From positions 1 to 64,000 of the forward strand of contig WTBT01000057.1 of the NCBI GenBank assembly GCA_013138965.1: a stretch of DNA of 64,000 bases, read 5' to 3'. Positions within the stretch are counted from its first letter, which is position 1. Each line of letters begins with the position of its first letter. Of the stretch, positions 8,556 to 16,604 are shown piece by piece. The notes beneath the pieces were generated by a model that was not told where the DNA came from, did not search any database, and saw nothing but the letters and a program-made list of their open reading frames with translations. A program made the position numbers and the translations under genes. This DNA is from Candidatus Aegiribacteria sp. GTDB lineage: Bacteria; Fermentibacterota; Fermentibacteria; Fermentibacterales; JCC-6.

Positions 8556-9284
8556 ATGATTCTTGCAGGAGCTCTGACCCGGGAAGTGATAGAATACCTT
8601 GAGAACAAGAAAACTGTACTGGTTCCCACAGGATCGCTTGAGCAGCATGGTGATGCCGCCCCTCTGGCATGTGATACTATTATTCCTGTAAGACTCTGTG
8701 CTGCTGCCGGAATGAAAACCGGTACCGCGGTTACGCCGGCGGTTACATTCGGGATGTCCGAGAATCATATGGGGTTTCCAGGAACGGTGACCCTCCAGCC
8801 AGACACCCTCTCGGCTGTTGCAAGGGATATTTCAGTATCCCTCTATACTCATGGTTTCAGGAATATTGTATTCCTCAGTGGTCATGGCGGAAACAGAAGC
8901 CCCATTACCGATGGTTTGAACAAAGCCAGTGAAGAGTGCCCGGAAGCAGATCTGAGATACCTTCTTTACGGAGAACTGCCAGGGGCGGCTTCGAAACAGA
9001 AGAGGTTGTTCTGTCCGGATCCCGGATATCATGTAACCGTTACTGAAGTTTCCATGGTATGGCATCTTATGGGAAGGAAAATGCCCGAGTTCGAGAGGGG
9101 CAAGTTTCCCGCTGAACCTCCGTTAGGAGCAGTCATATCCCGGGAAAAATGGAAGGAACTCTATCCTGACGGCGGAGCGGGTTCGGATCTGAAATACGTA
9201 TCCGAAGAAAAGGGAGAAGAGTTCTTTGACTTTCTGGTAAACAGCTTATGTCTTTATCTTGAAGCGCTGGAAAAAGGCAGATAG
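8556..9284 (+). CDS. Creatininase-family amidohydrolase
   Basis: 242 residues from ATG 8556, chosen because GAGGAGG lies just upstream; the frame is open further 5' but that part overlaps the head of the opposite gene. Family motifs: 'PTGSLEQHG' (residues 24-32, metal ligands Glu and His), 'LACDT' (Asp ligand), 'SGHGGN' near residue 110 and 'VTEVS' (Glu). These describe a di-metal amidohydrolase of the creatininase / MftE / FAPy-deformylase group acting on small cyclic or formyl amides. The exact substrate cannot be told from sequence. It is followed closely by cutA in the same direction. Confidence 0.88.
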   Translation: MILAGALTREVIEYLENKKTVLVPTGSLEQHGDAAPLACDTIIPVRLCAAAGMKTGTAVTPAVTFGMSENHMGFPGTVTLQPDTLSAVARDISVSLYTHGFRNIVFLSGHGGNRSPITDGLNKASEECPEADLRYLLYGELPGAASKQKRLFCPDPGYHVTVTEVSMVWHLMGRKMPEFERGKFPAEPPLGAVISREKWKELYPDGGAGSDLKYVSEEKGEEFFDFLVNSLCLYLEALEKGR

Positions 9285-9310
9285 TCAATCGTTCCGCTGG
9301 GAGAATTATT

Positions 9311-9637
9311 ATGAACGAAGTTCCCGTGGTTCAGATCACAACAACAGTCAATTCAGAGGAAGAGGCCTGCAGAATAGCGGAAGCAGCCGTTAGCCGGAAG
9401 CTTGCCGCATGTGCCCAGGTTACCGGACCTATAATAAGCTACTACTATTGGAAGGGTGAGCAATGCAGGGAGAAGGAATGGCGTGTTTCCATGAAAACGT
9501 TGAAAAACCTTGAATTGAACCTTATGGATTTCATCAATGAAGACCATCCCTACGAAACTCCCGAATTAATCACCATGCGAATTGAGACGGTTTCTGAAGC
9601 TTACCTTGAATGGATGCTTCAAACTCTTGGAGATTGA
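9311..9637 (+). CDS. cutA: Divalent-cation tolerance protein CutA
   Basis: 108 residues, the normal size. It carries the CutA core: 'AEAAVSRKLAACAQV' near residue 25, 'YYYWKGE' near 45, then 'E.P.I..MRIETVSEAYLEWM' at the C-terminus. CutA is a small trimeric ferredoxin-like protein linked to copper/heavy-metal tolerance; its biochemical activity is unsettled. The ATG has GGGAG upstream. It lies 26 bp after the creatininase-like gene, likely co-transcribed. Confidence 0.93.
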   Translation: MNEVPVVQITTTVNSEEEACRIAEAAVSRKLAACAQVTGPIISYYYWKGEQCREKEWRVSMKTLKNLELNLMDFINEDHPYETPELITMRIETVSEAYLEWMLQTLGD

Positions 9638-9663
9638 TTTACCTGACTCAACATCTTGGCAGC

Positions 9664-9696
9664 TATCATATGTTATCATATATATGTCATATGATA
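9664..9696. promoter_or_regulatory. Putative palindromic operator of winged-helix regulator
   Basis: TATCATATG at 9664-9672 is repeated as its exact reverse complement CATATGATA at 9688-9696. A related TATCATATA lies between them at 9674. The site ends 16 bp before the regulator's ATG and is strongly A+T-rich, as expected for an autoregulatory operator over a promoter. No expression evidence. Confidence 0.45.
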
Positions 9697-9712
9697 TACT
9701 ATGGAGGTCGAT

Positions 9713-10078
9713 ATGCTTGAACCTCTTCTTGGCTCACTTGTGCGTGAGCAGGTTCTTCTCTTTGTTCATGCCAATGGAGAAGGATATGCAAGGGAAATAT
9801 CAAGATATTACGAAGCTCCGCTCGATTCAGTTCAGAAACAGCTTAAAAGGCTGGAAGGAGGTTCTGTACTGATATCTGAAAGAAAAGGCAGAACACTGAT
9901 TTACAGGTTCAATAAGGAGTATCCTTTCTTGAATGAACTCTGCGGATTACTCGAAAGAGTCAGCTACTGTAATTCATCGGATATGAAGGTGAAGATTACT
10001 CAAAGAAGATACTCAAGAAGAGATCGAAAGAAGATGGAGAAGATTCGTGTTATCGTAAGGGAGTATGGAGATGGGTGA
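9713..10078 (+). CDS. Winged-helix transcriptional regulator (ArsR-like)
   Basis: 121 residues. The ATG at 9713 is preferred over 9701 because GGAGG sits between the two. Residues 5-70 form a winged helix: 'GSLVREQVLLFVHANGEGYAREISRYY' followed by a recognition helix 'DSVQKQLKRLEGGSVLIS' and a wing ending 'GRTLIYRFN'. Small regulators of this group often accompany nucleotidyltransferase toxin-like genes; none is present here. The C-terminus is basic and may extend DNA contacts. A perfect palindrome just upstream is the likely target site. It precedes the phosphatase gene by about 70 bp. Confidence 0.8.
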   Translation: MLEPLLGSLVREQVLLFVHANGEGYAREISRYYEAPLDSVQKQLKRLEGGSVLISERKGRTLIYRFNKEYPFLNELCGLLERVSYCNSSDMKVKITQRRYSRRDRKKMEKIRVIVREYGDG

Positions 10079-10149
10079 TGGGGAAAAAAGTATTTACAAT
10101 CTCCGAAAAAATATCGTATAATAGTTCAGGTTAATCAGGGGGAGTTCAA

Positions 10150-12663
10150 ATGAAGAGAGTCGTACTGATTCTTATGATAATTGCATCGGCAGTTGTCATA
10201 GGATTCTCTTCAGTTTACATGGCAAGAGAATTCTCAAAGGTGATAAACCTTACCGGTATGGGGGATATGTGGAGCTTCCTCTGGCTTAATGAAAATTCTC
10301 CATACGCGGAATTCGCTGAAGTTGACGAGAATGATTTCAGGGAACCGCCCATACCTGTGGTGGGTGATATTCTTGTTGAAATTGATGGTCTTCCTTCCAC
10401 CCAGAGCAACTATTTCAGTGTATTCAATGTTGATACGCCTGCCGGTGAAGAAATTGATATTAAATTCCTTCATGATTTTGAAACATACGTAACAACGGTA
10501 GTTACGCGATCAATCCCATTCAGCATGAAGCTTCAGGTATGGACTCTCGTAATACTCAGAGCTCTTATTATTTTCGGCCTTATACTTGTAGGAATATGGG
10601 GCCTTTTCAAAAGACCGTACTCATCCCCTGTCAGATCTCTGACTCTATTCTGCTACACACTGTCCATTGGCATGAATCTTAAAAGCCCGGCCATCGCGGA
10701 TGCATATGCTGCTTTCAACCTGCCGACCACAGCATACTATCTTTTCGGCGCTGTAGCAATCTTCTGGTCCGCATTCTGGCTGAAGCTGCAGATGCTTTTC
10801 CCTGTTCGACAGAAATGGTACGCTAAGCACAGATTGTTCCTCAATATCCTGCTGTTCGCCCCCGGGATAATCTTCGGTACTGTACTGGTTGTCTGGCATG
10901 GACAGATGGATCTGGCGGTTACAATACTCACTTCTTTCTTCATCAGCCTTGGGTATCTGCTCCTGCTTGGAAACTATTACAGAGCTGACAATTTCATAGA
11001 AAAAAGACAGACAAGGCTCGTGCTGCTGGGATCGGCTCCCGGACTTACCTTCAGTCTCTTATATAGCTGGTTCGTGCAGATCGCGCCTGAGCCGTATTCA
11101 AGCTTGTCATTTGTCACAAAACTGATGCTAACCAATATCATGTTCCTTCTGCTACTTCTGATACCTGTATCTCTTGCTTATGCCTTTGGACGCTACAAAC
11201 TGCTTTCTGTTGAGGCTAAGCTCAAACGGGGCACAAGGTTCGTTGCAGTAAACTCCCTTCTACTTCTGCTGTTTCTGGGTATTCTGTATGTATTCGGGGA
11301 ACTGATACTGAAGCAGTTTGGAATAAATAACCGTACTCCAACACTGATACTCGGTCTGCTTCTTGCTTTTCTTTTCATGCCGACACAGAGAATAATCCGA
11401 AAAAGACTGGAAAAGTACTTCTATCCTGAAAGGGTCAGGCTAAGAGATCTTCTGAAGAATTTTCTGGCATCGAATATCGTTCGGACTGAAAGTAAGACCT
11501 TCTGGAAGGAACTTGAGGAGAAACTGGCTGATGGATTGTCGGCTAAAAGAATATATCCTGTTCTCAGGATGGCAGATAAGGATTGTTTCGCTCTGTGTCT
11601 TGAGGAACCAGCCCCCTTTGATATGAGGGATGAAATAGTGAAGCGCCTGGAAAACAAAGAAGATCCCATTCTCCTGGACGAATTGATTGCAAGCGGCAGG
11701 ATCACGCTCTCAAAGGAGCAGGAGGAATGGTTTCTTCAGAGGAAAAGCGCGATTCTTCTTCCCCTGACAACAAATTCCGGACTTGTAGGTTTTCTTGTCA
11801 TAAGCAGTAAGACAAACGGTGAAGACTTCACCGCGGAAGAGCTGGAACTGCTGGCGAATTTCTCAGCTCAGACAGCGCTTGTAGCGGAGAATTTCGAACT
11901 TCTGGATGGGAAATTGATCAAGCAGAAACTGGAAGAGCAGATGAAAGTGGCAAGGGACATACAGAAGGGGCTGCTTCCGGGTGAAATTCCCCGGAGACCC
12001 GGTCTTGAAGTTGAAGCGCTCATAAGATTCTGCCTGGAAGTTGCCGGGGATTACTACGATGTGATACCCCTTGATGATCATCGAACAGTGCTTTCCATTG
12101 GCGATGTTGCCGGAAAAGGTATCGGCCCCGCTATGCTTATGGCCAACCTTCAGGCTTCCCTTAGGACTACGCAGGCCATGGGGGTTTCCCTCAGGGAATC
12201 AGCATTTCAGATAAACAGGATAGTTTACGATAATACTCCCTCTGAGATTTTCATATCGTTTTTCATGGCGTTGATAGATGTGAAGGAAAGATGCGTAAAA
12301 TATGTGAATGCCGGTCATAACCCGCCCCTGCTTGTCAGGCAGGACGGACATGTGAAATTGCTTTCTAAAGGGGGTGTCCTTCTGGGGGTAAAATCCCACG
12401 AGGAGTACGAAGAGGGAGAAGTATCGTTAAATCCCGGAGACATTCTTTTAATGTACACCGATGGCGTATGTGAGGCGATGAACTGCTTCGATGAGGAGTT
12501 CGGAGAGAAAAGACTGGCGAGGATTGTATCATCTAACAGAAGGCTTCCTCTCGCTGATCTTGTCCGTCTTATAGAAAAGGAGGTTGAAGCTCATCACGGT
12601 TCAAGCAAGTACGACGATGACTTCACCCTGTTGGTAGCAAGATTGAACCCCGATGAATGTTAA
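10150..12663 (+). CDS. Membrane PP2C-type (SpoIIE/RsbU) phosphatase with PDZ-like and GAF domains
   Basis: 837-residue sensor phosphatase. Order: a first membrane helix (about 4-24); a periplasmic PDZ-like segment with 'VGDILVEIDGLP' (about 65-125); a bundle of helices to about residue 410; a GAF-like domain (about 440-600) ending 'ELELLANFSAQTALVAENF'; and a C-terminal PP2C/SpoIIE domain (about 620-835). The phosphatase part has 'ARDIQKGLLP', 'GDYYDV', 'GDVAGKG', 'NAGHNPP', 'YTDGVCEA' and 'DDFTLLV', so its metal-binding acids are kept. Such enzymes dephosphorylate anti-sigma-factor antagonists in partner-switching pathways. No anti-sigma factor or antagonist gene is adjacent. The ATG follows AGGGGGA. 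Confidence 0.88.
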   Translation: MKRVVLILMIIASAVVIGFSSVYMAREFSKVINLTGMGDMWSFLWLNENSPYAEFAEVDENDFREPPIPVVGDILVEIDGLPSTQSNYFSVFNVDTPAGEEIDIKFLHDFETYVTTVVTRSIPFSMKLQVWTLVILRALIIFGLILVGIWGLFKRPYSSPVRSLTLFCYTLSIGMNLKSPAIADAYAAFNLPTTAYYLFGAVAIFWSAFWLKLQMLFPVRQKWYAKHRLFLNILLFAPGIIFGTVLVVWHGQMDLAVTILTSFFISLGYLLLLGNYYRADNFIEKRQTRLVLLGSAPGLTFSLLYSWFVQIAPEPYSSLSFVTKLMLTNIMFLLLLLIPVSLAYAFGRYKLLSVEAKLKRGTRFVAVNSLLLLLFLGILYVFGELILKQFGINNRTPTLILGLLLAFLFMPTQRIIRKRLEKYFYPERVRLRDLLKNFLASNIVRTESKTFWKELEEKLADGLSAKRIYPVLRMADKDCFALCLEEPAPFDMRDEIVKRLENKEDPILLDELIASGRITLSKEQEEWFLQRKSAILLPLTTNSGLVGFLVISSKTNGEDFTAEELELLANFSAQTALVAENFELLDGKLIKQKLEEQMKVARDIQKGLLPGEIPRRPGLEVEALIRFCLEVAGDYYDVIPLDDHRTVLSIGDVAGKGIGPAMLMANLQASLRTTQAMGVSLRESAFQINRIVYDNTPSEIFISFFMALIDVKERCVKYVNAGHNPPLLVRQDGHVKLLSKGGVLLGVKSHEEYEEGEVSLNPGDILLMYTDGVCEAMNCFDEEFGEKRLARIVSSNRRLPLADLVRLIEKEVEAHHGSSKYDDDFTLLVARLNPDEC

Positions 12664-12734
12664 CGGGGAGATAACGGCGATGTACCACACTTCATCAACC
12701 AATTTGACCGTTTTGATTCAGACCGGCACAGCAG

Positions 12735-13874
12735 TCAGTACATTTCATACAGAACCAGCCTGCCATCAAGTTTGCCGTTATGAAGAGGGATCTTGATTGA
12801 GGATCTCAGTCCCATACTTTTAATCAATTTCCTTTTTCCGAAGTAGATCCACGCCCTGGAACCAGAGCAGCGTTGTTTCAGAAAATCACCTAACTCTTTT
12901 ATGAATACATCCATATTTTCGTTCTTTCTGAGCCTTAGTCCGTAGGGGGGATTTGAAAGTATGGTCATGTTCTCCAGTTTATCAATGTTTGAATACGGTT
13001 TGGTTTTCAGGTTGATCCTGCTTCCTGAAGGGAGCAGGCTGGAGTTGCGCGATGCTGCGCTTACAGCTTCCCTGGAGATGTCAGAACCGGCGATCAGTCC
13101 CTCGGGAAGCTCCCTGATTCCGGAATTGATGGATTTCTTCAGGTTTCTCCATTGTTCTCTGTCAAATTCAGGAAGATTCTCAAATCCGAATCGTTTCCTG
13201 AGATAACCGGAGGGTATGCGGCAGTACTTCATCAAGGCTTCGCAAAGAAGGGTGCCTGACCCGCAGAAGGGATCGTAGAGGGGTGTGGACCCGTCCCATC
13301 CGGAAAATTCAACGATGGCTGCAGCAAGTGTTTCCTGCATGGGAGCTTCTACAGAATGCTTCCGGTAACCTCGCCTGTGCATAGCTCCGCCTGAAGTATC
13401 AAGCCTGATGTAGGCCCGGTTCTTCTGGATCCGTAGGCCGATCCAGAGGTCGGGAGCGATGGTATCAATACTCGGCCTTCTGCCATCCCTGTCCACGAAC
13501 CAGTCGGCAATGGCATCCTTCAGTTTTAGAGCAGCGTACTGCGAATGGCTGATATTCGAACTGTGTACAGAGGAGAAAATGGCGAAAGTGCTGTCAGGGG
13601 TAAGGAATTGAGACCAGTCAATAGATCTGGCCGTTTTGTAGAGGTATCTGTCACTGTGGCAGTCAAAGGTAATAATAGGAGCCAGAATCCTTGAAAAGAA
13701 CCTTGACTGATAGTTGATCCTGTACAGGGCTTCAAAATCACACTTGAAAAATATTCCGCGGTAAGCCATTTTGAGTTCGGAGGCTCCGAGATTACGAAGC
13801 TCCTGTTCGCCGATAGACTTGAGGTCTTCCGCAATCATACCGAAGAATCGCCCGGTTTTCTGATACTCGAACAC
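12735..13874 (-). CDS. THUMP-domain rRNA (guanine-N2) methyltransferase, RlmL-like
   Basis: About 379 residues. GTG at 13874 is favoured because GGAGG lies 6 nt upstream; the frame also opens at an ATG at 13898. The N-terminal part (about 45-155) has the THUMP RNA-binding layout. The C-terminal part is a Rossmann methyltransferase with SAM motif 'DPFCGSGTLLCEA' and catalytic 'SNPPYGLRLR'. This is the family of RlmL, which methylates 23S rRNA m2G2445; the RlmK half found in some bacteria is absent. Exact target is inferred. It is transcribed away from the Fur-type regulator. Confidence 0.85.
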   Translation of the reverse strand: MFEYQKTGRFFGMIAEDLKSIGEQELRNLGASELKMAYRGIFFKCDFEALYRINYQSRFFSRILAPIITFDCHSDRYLYKTARSIDWSQFLTPDSTFAIFSSVHSSNISHSQYAALKLKDAIADWFVDRDGRRPSIDTIAPDLWIGLRIQKNRAYIRLDTSGGAMHRRGYRKHSVEAPMQETLAAAIVEFSGWDGSTPLYDPFCGSGTLLCEALMKYCRIPSGYLRKRFGFENLPEFDREQWRNLKKSINSGIRELPEGLIAGSDISREAVSAASRNSSLLPSGSRINLKTKPYSNIDKLENMTILSNPPYGLRLRKNENMDVFIKELGDFLKQRCSGSRAWIYFGKRKLIKSMGLRSSIKIPLHNGKLDGRLVLYEMY

Positions 13875-14006
13875 GCAAACCTCCAATGGAAGTATCACAC
13901 TTCTTCAACTTATCTGACGCAATATAACAATGTCGCAAAATCTGAAGGAGCAGGTTCAATTTCAGATTCCGGTTGACCGGTCAGAAATAAAGTAGATATT
14001 CCCTGC

Positions 14007-14020
14007 TGCGAATATTCTCA
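14007..14020. promoter_or_regulatory. Candidate Fur-family box in front of the regulator
   Basis: TGCGA-ATAT-TCTCA, followed by ATAAA. It nearly matches the perfect inverted repeat at 14553-14566, which is also followed by ATAA. It lies just before the ribosome-binding site of the Fur-family gene, where binding would allow autoregulation. Inferred from the two-site comparison only. Confidence 0.4.
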
Positions 14021-14034
14021 ATAAAGGAGTCAGA

Positions 14035-14469
14035 ATGCCCCATTGTCATACTTACTTGAAAAAGCTTCGTGATCACGGCTATAGAATCACACCGCAGAGG
14101 GAAATGATCGTGCAGATCATTGCCCATTGCGGCAGACACATGTCCGCAGAAGAGGTTATGGAAAAGGTAAGAGAAAAAACCAGCTCCATAAATATTGCAA
14201 CCGTATACAGGACACTGGATCTGCTGGTCGAGAACGGATTGGCAAGCCGGTTTGATCTGGGGAATGGGAAAACAGCGTACGCAACCGGTGAGCACGGTCC
14301 TCATATTCACCTTGTCTGCAAGCATTGCGGTTCTGTAACCGAAATAACCGAAAGTGATATTTCCGCATCTCTTGATAAAATTGAAGATCTCTACGATTTC
14401 GATTGCCGTCCTTATCATTTCTCTGTACATGGTCTATGCAGGGATTGCAGAGATGCCAACCCGGATTGA
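14035..14469 (+). CDS. Fur-family metal-responsive transcriptional regulator
   Basis: 144 residues, normal size. Residues 1-80 form the winged helix ('RITPQREMIVQII', then 'SINIATVYRTLDLLVENGLA'). The dimerisation half has 'HGPHIHLVCKHCGSVTEI' and ends 'LCRDC'; the CxxC pairs C95/C98 and C135/C138 give the structural zinc site, and the His residues around 87-92 contribute to sensing. Subtype (Fur, Zur, Nur, Mur) cannot be told from sequence. The neighbouring Ni/Co-type transporter suggests nickel, cobalt or zinc control. ATG follows AAAGGAG. A partial TGCGA-N4-TCGCA-like box overlaps its 5' region. Confidence 0.93.
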   Translation: MPHCHTYLKKLRDHGYRITPQREMIVQIIAHCGRHMSAEEVMEKVREKTSSINIATVYRTLDLLVENGLASRFDLGNGKTAYATGEHGPHIHLVCKHCGSVTEITESDISASLDKIEDLYDFDCRPYHFSVHGLCRDCRDANPD

Positions 14470-14507
14470 TACCGATTGACATTTTCCCTTGAACCTTTCC
14501 CGGAGTA

Positions 14508-14536
14508 TTGACAGAAAGGATCGGAATCGGAATAGT
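14508..14536 (+). promoter_or_regulatory. Putative promoter of the metal-transport genes
   Basis: TTGACA at 14508-14513, 17-bp spacer, AATAGT at 14531-14536. Expected start of transcription is near 14543, which places the TGCGA-N4-TCGCA repeat at about +10 to +24, a position suited to repression. Confidence 0.4.
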
Positions 14537-14552
14537 TGCCTCTAATCGTTAA

Positions 14553-14566
14553 TGCGACTGTTCGCA
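14553..14566. promoter_or_regulatory. Perfect inverted repeat, candidate Fur-family operator
   Basis: TGCGA-CTGT-TCGCA, extended by flanking TTAA and ATAA. It lies 18 bp before the ATG of the outer-membrane protein gene that opens the transporter cluster. A near copy precedes the Fur-family gene, so both transcription units may answer to the same regulator. Confidence 0.5.
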
Positions 14567-14584
14567 ATAAAAAGAGGAGGAAAA

Positions 14585-15277
14585 ATGAGAATCAGAGCTG
14601 GAGCGCTTCTGGGTTTGTTACTTGCTGTCTGCAGTGCGGGTTATGCTCTCGATACCACTGAAGCGTTCGATCCGGGATTCAGTGATGTTGAAGTATACTT
14701 CGGATACCAGGGTCTTGATAGTCCTTCGGAATCATCGGCTGTTTGCACAGAAACGCTGTTAGGGATCGGAGTGACCGGGAATTTTTCTACTTTTGTCAGT
14801 TTTTCCGCTGAAGCAGACGGATATCTGGCCAATGCCGAAGATGGTTTTACAATGGGTTTGTTCTGGACCGCAATCGAAGATGAAGCTGTTAAACTGGATT
14901 TCTTCGGCTCCACAAGTACTGGCGGCAGTATAGCCTTCGGGGTAGAATCAAACCTCGACTTCGATAATTGGGGATTCCAGGCGCAGATAGAAGAAACGAT
15001 TGAAAACAAGAATTCCAATGAAAGAAACCTGTCCACCAGGGTGCAGCCTCTTCTTTACTACAGATTATCCAGTGGTGTAGAACTGCTGTCGGCAGTTGAT
15101 TTTGAATATGCTGAGAATGAAGACGGAGAAAAAGAATTCGATTATTCATCAATATCCTTCGGAGTTAACTTCCCGGTAACGGAATCCATAGAAATGATAA
15201 CACAGTTTGACCTGATAAACACAGGCGATGATGAAACTCAAACAGGAATATCTTTCGGATTTGTTGCCGGTGTATAA
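14585..15277 (+). CDS. Outer-membrane beta-barrel protein of the metal locus
   Basis: 230 residues from ATG 14585, selected for the strong GAGGAGG upstream; an earlier in-frame start at 14552 would overlap the operator. Signal peptide 1-22 ('LLGLLLAVCSAGYA'). The mature protein is built of alternating hydrophobic beta strands with short turns and ends in an aromatic/hydrophobic strand ('GISFGFVAGV'), as in small 8-10-stranded outer-membrane barrels. No family recognised. As first gene of the cluster it may let metal or a chelate cross the outer membrane; that role is inferred from position. Codon use is like its neighbours. Confidence 0.75.
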   Translation: MRIRAGALLGLLLAVCSAGYALDTTEAFDPGFSDVEVYFGYQGLDSPSESSAVCTETLLGIGVTGNFSTFVSFSAEADGYLANAEDGFTMGLFWTAIEDEAVKLDFFGSTSTGGSIAFGVESNLDFDNWGFQAQIEETIENKNSNERNLSTRVQPLLYYRLSSGVELLSAVDFEYAENEDGEKEFDYSSISFGVNFPVTESIEMITQFDLINTGDDETQTGISFGFVAGV

Positions 15278-15306
15278 ACAACGTACCATGAGAAGAGGGA
15301 GTAGAA

Positions 15307-16158
15307 ATGTCTAAAGGAACAGCAGTACTGCTATCAGCATGGTTGGTTCTTGGCTTAACATTTGTATCTTGCGGCGCGGATGAAGCCGGTCAGGACGCTC
15401 AGGAGATAACAGAAGACATACAGCAGGAGACTACCGGAGAATTAGGATTTACAGCAAATGGTGAAGATTTCGTCCGCTCAGGTTTTATATCCTCAGATGG
15501 ATGGCATATCACGTTCAGGCACCTTTACGTTACCATCACAGGTGTCACAGCCTATCAGACCGATCCTCCGTACGATCCGCATTCGGGCGAAGAGATAATC
15601 GGTGATGTCCTGGTTGAGTTGAACGGTGTTTTCACTATTGACCTGGCTGAAGGTGACGAAAACGCTGAACCGATTCTCATTGGAATTCTGGATGATGTAC
15701 CCGCAGGACATTACAATGCCATTTCATGGAGTATGATTCCTTCCACAGAAGGTCCTTCCAAAGGCTACAGCGTCTACATTGATGCCCAGGCAGAAAAGGG
15801 AAACCAATCCTACAACGTACGCCTTGGAGTTGAAACCGGTTACAGATATTCCGCGGGAGAATTCGTGGGTGATGTGAGGAAGGGCTTCGTAATACCGGGA
15901 GAGTCCGGTGAACTTGAAATGACTTTCCATTTTGACCACATATTCGGCGACATCGAAGAACCTGCTGAATGCGATCTGAACATGATGGCTCTCGGGTTTG
16001 ACCCCTTTGCGGAACTGATGCAGGAGGGTACGGTAGAAGAAGATCTGACGACCCTTGAAGGAAAAATATCCGCGGAGACATACGCTAAACTGGTCGAAGT
16101 TCTTTGCACGCTTGGCCACACTGGAGAAGGACATTGTCATTGTGCAATAATCCTCTAA
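15307..16158 (+). CDS. Lipoprotein with His/Cys-rich C-terminus, metal-locus component
   Basis: 283 residues. Lipid-type signal peptide ending VSC (Cys22), then an acidic linker and a beta-rich domain (about 45-215) containing 'HITFRHLYVTITGV' and 'DDVPAGHYNAISWSM', a pattern like DUF4382/MbnP-type domains. The conserved-looking C-terminal part has 'FHFDHIFGD' followed by 'LGFDPFAEL' and ends in a tail with His, Glu and Cys ('LGHTGEGHCHC'), which looks like a metal site. It sits between the outer-membrane protein and the NikL-like gene, so a periplasmic metal-capture role is plausible. I cannot name a characterised homologue. ATG follows AGAGGGAG. Confidence 0.75.
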   Translation: MSKGTAVLLSAWLVLGLTFVSCGADEAGQDAQEITEDIQQETTGELGFTANGEDFVRSGFISSDGWHITFRHLYVTITGVTAYQTDPPYDPHSGEEIIGDVLVELNGVFTIDLAEGDENAEPILIGILDDVPAGHYNAISWSMIPSTEGPSKGYSVYIDAQAEKGNQSYNVRLGVETGYRYSAGEFVGDVRKGFVIPGESGELEMTFHFDHIFGDIEEPAECDLNMMALGFDPFAELMQEGTVEEDLTTLEGKISAETYAKLVEVLCTLGHTGEGHCHCAIIL

Positions 16159-16604
16159 AGAGCTTTCTGTTCTCCGCAGTTCTCTTAATACTCAGTGCTC
16201 CTGTCTTCGGACATGGAGCACTGGTAACCTGGGAAGTACTGGAGGATTCGGTACATATTTCGGCATTATTTGATGACGGGCAGCCGATGGACAAAGCACA
16301 GGTCAGCGTGTTCTCGGGGGCTGCCCCATCAGTGCCCTACATCATTGGTATGACTGATGAGCATGGAGAATTCGCATTTATGCCAGATAAAGAGGAATCG
16401 CTGAACTGGGATGTGCAGGTCCGCCTGGCCGGACACGGAGATATAGTGCATATATCCCTCGCTGAAGATTCCGCGGCCGATGCTGAACAGGGCGGATTTT
16501 CCACTTTGCAGATAGTACTTATGTCAGCCTGCGTTGTATGGGGCTTTATTGGAACCGCACTATTCTTTACCTCAAAACGGGAAAAGTATAATGCACATAC
16601 CTGA
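16140..16604 (+). CDS. NikL/CbiL-like auxiliary component of a Ni/Co ECF transporter
   Basis: 154 residues if translation starts at TTG 16140, which has GGAGAAGG nine bases upstream; in-frame TTGs at 16134 and 16104 are alternatives. Signal peptide, with cleavage predicted before 'HGALVTW', leaving an N-terminal His. The domain that follows ('FDDGQPMDKAQVSVFS', 'GMTDEHGEFAFMPDKE', 'AGHGDIVHI') is the Ig-like fold of NikL-type proteins. A single C-terminal helix (about 125-145) anchors it. NikL proteins accompany NikM and assist nickel uptake. It overlaps the lipoprotein gene by 19 bp and cbiM by 14 bp, so one transcript is nearly certain. Confidence 0.78.
   Translation: MCNNPLKSFLFSAVLLILSAPVFGHGALVTWEVLEDSVHISALFDDGQPMDKAQVSVFSGAAPSVPYIIGMTDEHGEFAFMPDKEESLNWDVQVRLAGHGDIVHISLAEDSAADAEQGGFSTLQIVLMSACVVWGFIGTALFFTSKREKYNAHT

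Noticed and set aside
10150-10500. Overlapping open frames on both strands inside the phosphatase gene
   Set aside because: They are shadows of a well-supported 837-residue protein.
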